From the NCBI GenBank assembly GCA_035623615.1, contig DASPTB010000303.1:1-19603 (forward strand): a stretch of DNA of 19,603 nt. The letters run 5' to 3'. The DNA comes from DASPTB01 sp035623615 (GTDB taxonomy: Bacteria > Actinomycetota > UBA4738). The position numbers were made by a program, and so were the translations under genes. Every line of letters starts with the position of its first letter. Position 1 is the first letter of the stretch. Positions 14,902-19,603 of this stretch are shown here, one piece after another. The notes beneath the pieces were generated by a model. The model worked only from the letters and a program-made list of their open reading frames with translations. It was not told where the DNA came from and searched no databases.

Positions 14902-16533
14902 ATGGCCAACTCGTATGACGCGATCGTGATCGGCGGAGGCCACAACGGCCTCATCACCGGCGCCTACCTGGCCCGGTCGGGAGCGCGCACCGTGGTGCTC
15001 GAGGCCAGGGACAAGACCGGCGGCGCGGCGGACACGAGCAGCCCATGGCCCGAGCACCCCGACTTCAAGGTCACCACCTACTCGTACGTGATGAGCCTGA
15101 TGCCCTCGAACATCCTGCGCGACCTGAGTCTCGAGCGACACGGCTACAAGGTGTATCCGATGGGCCCCTACTACCAGGCCTGGCCGGACGGCACCTCGAT
15201 GAAGCTCTACCCCGACGACGCCAAGAAGAACTACGAGGAGATCTCGAAGTTCTCGAAAAAGGACGCCGAGACGATGCCGCAGTGGGATGCGTGGCTGGCC
15301 GGCGTCGCCGACGTCCTCGGGCCGCTGCTGACGAGCGTTCCGCCGAAGATCGGTTCGCGCAAGCCCGCCGACCTGGTCGACCAGCTCCGCCTCGCATGGC
15401 GGATGCGGGGCCTCGACGTTCGCGGCGTCGGCGACGTCGTTCGCCTGTTCACCATGAGCGTCACCGACCTGCTCGACGACTGGTTCGAGTCCGAGCAGGT
15501 GAAGGCGTGCCTGACGATCAACGGCGTCATTGGCACCTGGGCCGGCCCCGACGAGCCGGGCACCGCGTACGTCATGCTCCACCACTCCATCGGCGACGTT
15601 GGCGACGGACACCTCGGGTCGTGGGGATTCCCCGAGGGCGGCATGGGCGCCGTCACAGCGGCCTGCCGGCGCTCGGCCGAGTCGTTCGGGTGCGAGATCC
15701 GCACGAACGCCAAGGTGAAGAAGATCGTCGTGAGCGGCGGACGCGCCGCCGGCGTGGTGCTCGACAACGGCGAGGAGATCACCGCCCCCACGCTCGTGAC
15801 GACGATCCATCCCAAGATCACGTTCCTCGACCAGCTCGACGCGAGCGAGCTTCCCTCCGACTTCGTGCGCGACATCCAGAACTGGAAGACGCGCAGCGGC
15901 GTCGTCAAGATCAACGTCGCGATCAGCGAGCTCCCCGATTTCATCGCCGACCCCGGAACGAATCGGCAGGACCACCACACCGGCTCGGTCGAGCTCTGCC
16001 TATCGACGAAGTACGCGGAGAACGCGTTCCTCGACGCGCGCAGCGGCAGGGGCGCGGAGCGTCCGTTCGTCGACGGCACGATCCCGACGACGTGGGACAA
16101 GACGCTCGCGCCCGAGGGCGTGCACATCTTCTCGATGTTCACGCAGTGGTGCCCGAAGGAGTGGGCGAGCGAGCCGCGCCGCGAGGAGCTCGAGGCGTAC
16201 GCGGACCGCGTGATCGACGGGTACAACGAGCTGGCGCCCAATTTCAAGTCGTCGGTGATCGCCCGCCAGGTGATCGGGCCGTACGACATGGAGCAGGAGC
16301 TCGGCCTGATCGGCGGGAACATCTTCCACGGCGAGCTCACGCCCGAGCAGCTGTTCCACATGCGGCCGGCGGTCGGCTACGCCGACTACCGCTCACCGAT
16401 CCCCGGCCTGTACCAGGCGAGCTCGGCGACACACGGCGGCGGCGGCGTGACGGGCATCCCCGCCCTCAACGCCTACCGTCAGATCATGGCCGACCGCAAG
16501 CGCGCCAAGCTCCGTGCCAAGCTGAAGGTGTGA
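14902..16533 (+). CDS. FAD-dependent oxidoreductase, PYROXD2 / phytoene-dehydrogenase-like
   Basis: A 543-residue flavoprotein of the phytoene-dehydrogenase-related superfamily. It has an N-terminal dinucleotide-binding motif VIGGGHNGL (G11-G16), then LEARDKTGGAA, and the family's C-terminal FAD motif PGLYQASSATHGGGGVTG (501-518). The HNG form of the Rossmann loop and the THGGGG motif are typical of the PYROXD2-like branch rather than of carotenoid desaturases, and no carotenoid genes are nearby, so its substrate is unknown. ATG 14902 is chosen because it gives the usual short lead into the Rossmann motif, with GGACGA 11 nt upstream. A GTG three codons earlier is possible. It is the first gene of a coupled operon and has the TetR operator in its promoter. 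In this setting it may oxidise an amine or an acyl intermediate, but nothing in the sequence proves that. Confidence 0.88.
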   Translation: MANSYDAIVIGGGHNGLITGAYLARSGARTVVLEARDKTGGAADTSSPWPEHPDFKVTTYSYVMSLMPSNILRDLSLERHGYKVYPMGPYYQAWPDGTSMKLYPDDAKKNYEEISKFSKKDAETMPQWDAWLAGVADVLGPLLTSVPPKIGSRKPADLVDQLRLAWRMRGLDVRGVGDVVRLFTMSVTDLLDDWFESEQVKACLTINGVIGTWAGPDEPGTAYVMLHHSIGDVGDGHLGSWGFPEGGMGAVTAACRRSAESFGCEIRTNAKVKKIVVSGGRAAGVVLDNGEEITAPTLVTTIHPKITFLDQLDASELPSDFVRDIQNWKTRSGVVKINVAISELPDFIADPGTNRQDHHTGSVELCLSTKYAENAFLDARSGRGAERPFVDGTIPTTWDKTLAPEGVHIFSMFTQWCPKEWASEPRREELEAYADRVIDGYNELAPNFKSSVIARQVIGPYDMEQELGLIGGNIFHGELTPEQLFHMRPAVGYADYRSPIPGLYQASSATHGGGGVTGIPALNAYRQIMADRKRAKLRAKLKV

Positions 16534-18671
16534 GCGCGGAGGCCGAGCCGAAGCACCACGCGGATCGGGACGACATGAGGTCCGCACTGCAAACGATGCT
16601 CGAGGCCGGCTCGGTCGCCGTCGTGGGCGCGAGCGCCCGCCCCGGTTCCTTCGGCGAGCGCATGATGCTCGAGCTGATCGAGGGCGGCTACGACGGCCGG
16701 ATCTATCCGATCAATCCGCGCTACGAGGAGATCCTCGGACGCGGTTGCTACGGCTCGATCTCGGAGCTCCCCGAGTCGGTCGACGTCGCCATCCTCGGCG
16801 TCCCGAACCCCGTGCTGGAAGGACAGCTGTCGGCGGCGGCCGAAGCCCATGCCCGGTCGGCCGTGATCTTCGCCAGCGGGTTCGAGGAGCCGCGCCCCGG
16901 CGTTCCCTCCCTCACCGACCGCCTGGGGACGATCGCACGCGACGCGGGGATGGCGCTGTGCGGCGGCAACTGCATGGGGTTCCTCAACCTGGAACGGCGC
17001 CTGCGAGCCTGCGGCTTCTACGAGCCGAAGGAACTACCGCCGGGCCCGGTGGCGTTCATCAGCCACTCGGGGTCGGCGTTCTCTGCGCTGCTCCACAACG
17101 ACCGCAACCTGCGGTTCAACATCGTCGTCTCGGCCGGGCAGGAGTTCGTCACGACGGCGGCCGAGTACCTCGACTATGCGCTCGGGCTCGAGAGCACGCG
17201 CGTCGTCGGAATGTTCATCGAGACGGTTCGCGACCCAGCCGGGTTCCGCGCGGCGCTCGACCGCGCGGCGACGCAGGACGTCCCGGTCGTCGCGCTCAAG
17301 ATCGGCCGCGAGGCACAGGCGAGGGAGCTCGTCGCCGCGCACTCAGGGGCGCTCGCCGGCGAGGACGGGGCGTACGAAGCCGTCTTCGAGGCGCACGGCG
17401 TGCTGCGGGTGGAGAGCCTCGACGAGATGGTCGACACGCTCGCGCTGATGGCAGGCGGCCGTCGCGCCGGGCCCGGCGGGCTCGCGTCGATCCACGACTC
17501 GGGCGGCGAGCGCGCGATGATGATCGACCTCGCGGGACGCGCGGGTGTCGCGTTCGCCGGCATCGCCGAGACGACGCGCGACCGCCTTGCCTCCGTGCTG
17601 GAGCCTGGCCTGCCGCCGGTGAATCCACTCGACGCATGGGGAACGGGGAACGCGTCCGACGAGATCTACGTCGAGTGCTTGCGGGCCCTGCTGGACGACG
17701 AGGACACGGCGGCGCTCGCGTTCTGCGTCGACCTGACGACCGAAGAGGATCCGTCGATGGGCTACATCGCGATGGCCAAGCGCGTGTACCCCGAGACGGC
17801 GAAGCCGATGGCGATGCTCAGCAACCTCGCGAGCGCTGTGGACCGGGGCGACGTCGCGCAGGTGGTCGAGGACGGCATCCCGGTCCTCGAGGGAACCGTG
17901 ACCGGCCTTGCGGCATTCCGCCACCTATTCGCCTACCGAGACCATCGCGCGCTGCCGGAGCTCCCGGGCACCGGTGACGCGTCCCCCGTGCCCGTGGCGA
18001 TTCGCGACGCCTGGCGAAAGAGGCTCGCGGCCGGCGACCCATTCGACGAGACGGAGGGCCTCTCGTTGCTGTCCGCGTACGGCGTCCCCGTCGTGAAGAG
18101 CCGGGTGGCCGAGACCGCCGAAAGCGCGGTGTCCGCGGCCGCCGACCTCGGATGGCCCGTCGCGCTCAAGACCGCCTCGCCCGGCACGCAGCACAAGTCG
18201 GACGCCGGCGGCGTCGCCCTTGGGCTGGGTGCCCCGGACGCGGTGCGCGAGGCGTACGAGAACCTCTCGACCCGGCTGGGCCCTCGGGTCGCCGTCCAGC
18301 CGATGGCTCCCCCCGGCGTCGAGGTGCACCTGGGCGTCGTCCGCGATGGGCAGTTCGGCCCGCTGGTGCTGGTGGCCGCCGGCGGGATCCTCGTCGAGTT
18401 GCTCGGCGACCGTCGCCTGGCGCTTCCCCCGTTGGACGACGCCCGTGCCCGGCGCCTGATCGACGGCCTTCGCGCCCGGCCGCTGCTGGACGGTGTCCGG
18501 GGCGCGGCCCCCGCCGACGCCGACGCGCTGGCCCGCGCGGTCGTCTCGCTGTCGTGGCTGGCCCACGACCTTGGCGACCTGGTGGACGCGCTCGACGCCA
18601 ACCCCGTGATCTGCGGACCGTCCGGCTGCGTCGCCGTCGACGCGCTCGTGTTGCCACGGAAGGCTGGGTGA
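16530..18671 (+). CDS. ADP-forming acyl-CoA synthetase (acetate-CoA ligase type), single chain
   Basis: A 713-residue enzyme that interconverts acid + CoA + ATP with acyl-CoA + ADP + phosphate. Domain order: a CoA-binding Rossmann domain (SVAVVGAS, about residues 28-125), a succinyl-CoA-ligase-like region with the GGNCMGF and SHSGS motifs, the phosphohistidine site AAHSGALAG with H271, and a C-terminal ATP-grasp domain (about 500-710) with the second conserved histidine H555 in QHKSDAGGV. Alpha and beta parts are fused, as is usual for bacterial members. The GTG at 16530 overlaps the previous stop by 4 nt (GTGA). An ATG at 16575 would remove 15 charged residues and is also possible. The reaction is reversible, so it may activate an acid or harvest ATP from an acyl-CoA. 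The acyl group is unknown; a dehydrogenase follows directly. Confidence 0.92.
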   Translation: MSAEAEPKHHADRDDMRSALQTMLEAGSVAVVGASARPGSFGERMMLELIEGGYDGRIYPINPRYEEILGRGCYGSISELPESVDVAILGVPNPVLEGQLSAAAEAHARSAVIFASGFEEPRPGVPSLTDRLGTIARDAGMALCGGNCMGFLNLERRLRACGFYEPKELPPGPVAFISHSGSAFSALLHNDRNLRFNIVVSAGQEFVTTAAEYLDYALGLESTRVVGMFIETVRDPAGFRAALDRAATQDVPVVALKIGREAQARELVAAHSGALAGEDGAYEAVFEAHGVLRVESLDEMVDTLALMAGGRRAGPGGLASIHDSGGERAMMIDLAGRAGVAFAGIAETTRDRLASVLEPGLPPVNPLDAWGTGNASDEIYVECLRALLDDEDTAALAFCVDLTTEEDPSMGYIAMAKRVYPETAKPMAMLSNLASAVDRGDVAQVVEDGIPVLEGTVTGLAAFRHLFAYRDHRALPELPGTGDASPVPVAIRDAWRKRLAAGDPFDETEGLSLLSAYGVPVVKSRVAETAESAVSAAADLGWPVALKTASPGTQHKSDAGGVALGLGAPDAVREAYENLSTRLGPRVAVQPMAPPGVEVHLGVVRDGQFGPLVLVAAGGILVELLGDRRLALPPLDDARARRLIDGLRARPLLDGVRGAAPADADALARAVVSLSWLAHDLGDLVDALDANPVICGPSGCVAVDALVLPRKAG

Positions 18672-19603
18672 CCGTGGACTTTCGCCTCTCCCCCGAGGAT
18701 GCCGACCTGCAGCGTCGCGCCCGGTCGTTCACCGACGCGTGGCTCATCCCGTACGAGCTCGAGTGCGAGGAAGGAAACGGCCTGACACCCGATTCCTGGG
18801 AGAAGATCAAGGCCGCCACCGTGGAGCACGGTTTCAACGCGATCAACCACGCGCACGAGGACGGCGGGCAAGGGCTGTCGATCTTCCGGCAGATCCTGGT
18901 GCAGGAGGAGCTCGGCCGGGCGACCGGCTCGCTGTGGGACATTCCCTGGCGTCCCGCCATTCCCCTGAAAGTCGCGACCGAGGAACAAAAGGACGAGTAC
19001 CTCCGGCCGGCCTGCCGCGGCGAGCGCCGCGACTGCTACGCCATCACCGAGGTGGGCGCCGGCAGCGACCCGTCGATGGTCGCGACGACCGCCGTCCGCG
19101 ACGGCGACGAGTGGGTGCTCACCGGCGAGAAGTGGCACGTCACCTCCGGCGACGTCGCCGACTTCGTCCTGCTGCACGCGGACGTCGACGGCGACCCGGC
19201 CAAGGCGACAGTGTTCATCGTCGACAAGGACCTCCCGGGCGTGCGGATCGTGCGTACGCCGCGCTACATGCACACGTTCGTCTTCGAACATCCGATCGTC
19301 GCATTCGAGGGCGTGCGCGTCGGGGCCGACAAGGTCCTCGGCGAGATCGGCCAGGGCTACGAGCTCACCAAGGACTGGTTCGTCGAGGAACGCCTGATGA
19401 TCGGGGCCCGCACGGTCGGAGCGGCGACACGGGCCCTGGAGCTGTCGACGGCGTTCGCCGGGGAGCGCGTCCAGTTCGGGCAGCCGATCGCGGCGTTCCA
19501 GGGAGTCGAATTCATGCTCGCCGACATGGCGGCCGAGATCATGGCGGCCAAGGCGCTGCTGTACCGCGCCGGGTGGGAGTTCTCGCACGGCGAGCTGTCG
19601 CGG
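18668..19603 (+). CDS. Acyl-CoA dehydrogenase 2 (3' end beyond the window)
   Basis: The first 312 codons of a second acyl-CoA dehydrogenase, open to the window edge. The signature CYAITEVGAGSD begins at C123. KWHVTS, FIVDKDLPGV and ERVQFGQPI follow, all shared with acyl-CoA dehydrogenase 1. The catalytic glutamate (about residue 370) and the end of the C-terminal helical domain are outside the window. The GTG at 18668 overlaps the synthetase stop by 4 nt (GTGA), and GGAAGG lies 4 nt upstream. A GTG two codons later (18674) has better ribosome-site spacing (10 nt), and the sequence cannot decide between them. Coupling to the CoA synthetase suggests it acts on that enzyme's product. It is a paralogue, not a copy, of dehydrogenase 1: the N-terminal substrate-facing regions differ markedly. 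Confidence 0.9.
   Translation, partial: MTVDFRLSPEDADLQRRARSFTDAWLIPYELECEEGNGLTPDSWEKIKAATVEHGFNAINHAHEDGGQGLSIFRQILVQEELGRATGSLWDIPWRPAIPLKVATEEQKDEYLRPACRGERRDCYAITEVGAGSDPSMVATTAVRDGDEWVLTGEKWHVTSGDVADFVLLHADVDGDPAKATVFIVDKDLPGVRIVRTPRYMHTFVFEHPIVAFEGVRVGADKVLGEIGQGYELTKDWFVEERLMIGARTVGAATRALELSTAFAGERVQFGQPIAAFQGVEFMLADMAAEIMAAKALLYRAGWEFSHGELSR

Noticed and set aside
13561..15978. A very long minus-strand open frame of about 800 codons across PabB-PabC, the regulator and the flavoprotein gene
   Set aside because: It crosses a TetR gene and divergent promoters in another frame, and its product is Arg/Gly/Pro-rich with no recognisable domain. Long antisense frames are expected at this GC content.
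14902..16533. Reading the flavoprotein as a carotenoid desaturase
   Set aside because: No phytoene synthase or other carotenoid gene is in the window, and the motifs fit the PYROXD2-like branch better.
1..19603. CRISPR arrays, insertion sequences, toxin-antitoxin or phage-defence genes, tRNA or rRNA
   Set aside because: I saw no regularly spaced repeats, transposase motifs, terminal inverted repeats or RNA gene signatures. The base composition appears even throughout by eye.

Overview
The window is very GC-rich, densely coded double-stranded DNA with GTG starts, 4-nt GTGA/ATGA stop-start overlaps and several genes whose -10 box lies so close to the start codon that the mRNA would be leaderless. 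With the Tat-lipoprotein binding protein, BetI-like TetR regulator, class III cyclase and ADP-forming acyl-CoA synthetase, this points to Actinomycetota, probably an uncultured or little-studied lineage. The phylum is an inference; no rRNA or tRNA gene was seen.

Layout. 1-3744 holds signalling and general genes: a membrane PAS-PAS histidine kinase (+), a small DUF1003 membrane protein (-), and a MerR-type helix-turn-helix fused to a class III nucleotide cyclase (-). 3845-7605 is a + strand operon: acyl-CoA dehydrogenase 1, a class III PLP aminotransferase and a PotA-type ATPase. 7625-10864 is a - strand operon converging on it: the PotD-like Tat lipoprotein and the two permeases of a spermidine/putrescine-type ABC importer. 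10951-14083 (+) holds a flavin amine oxidase and a PabB-PabC fusion. 13998-14729 (-) is a BetI-like TetR regulator whose 3' end overlaps the PabB-PabC gene. 14902 to the right edge is a + strand operon with 4-nt overlaps: a PYROXD2/phytoene-dehydrogenase-like flavoprotein, a single-chain ADP-forming acyl-CoA synthetase, and acyl-CoA dehydrogenase 2, cut by the window end.

What ties it together. Four intergenic sites share the invariant core CCGTTCA (TGAACGG on the other strand) in an inverted-repeat setting: before acyl-CoA dehydrogenase 1 (3793-3806), between potD and the amine oxidase (10913-10926), before the TetR gene (14742-14755) and before the flavoprotein (14835-14848). The first and last are identical over 21 nt and sit in near-identical promoters (TTGCGC or TTGCGG, 18-nt spacer, TAAACT). 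The simplest reading is one local TetR regulon controlling uptake of a polyamine-like amine, its oxidation or transamination, CoA activation and alpha,beta-dehydrogenation. The substrate is not identifiable from sequence. An aldehyde dehydrogenase and an enoyl-CoA hydratase, which such a route would need, are not in the window.

No CRISPR array, insertion sequence, attachment site, RNA gene or origin was recognised. The largest gaps without a gene are about 170 nt (14730-14901) and 159 nt (2362-2520).
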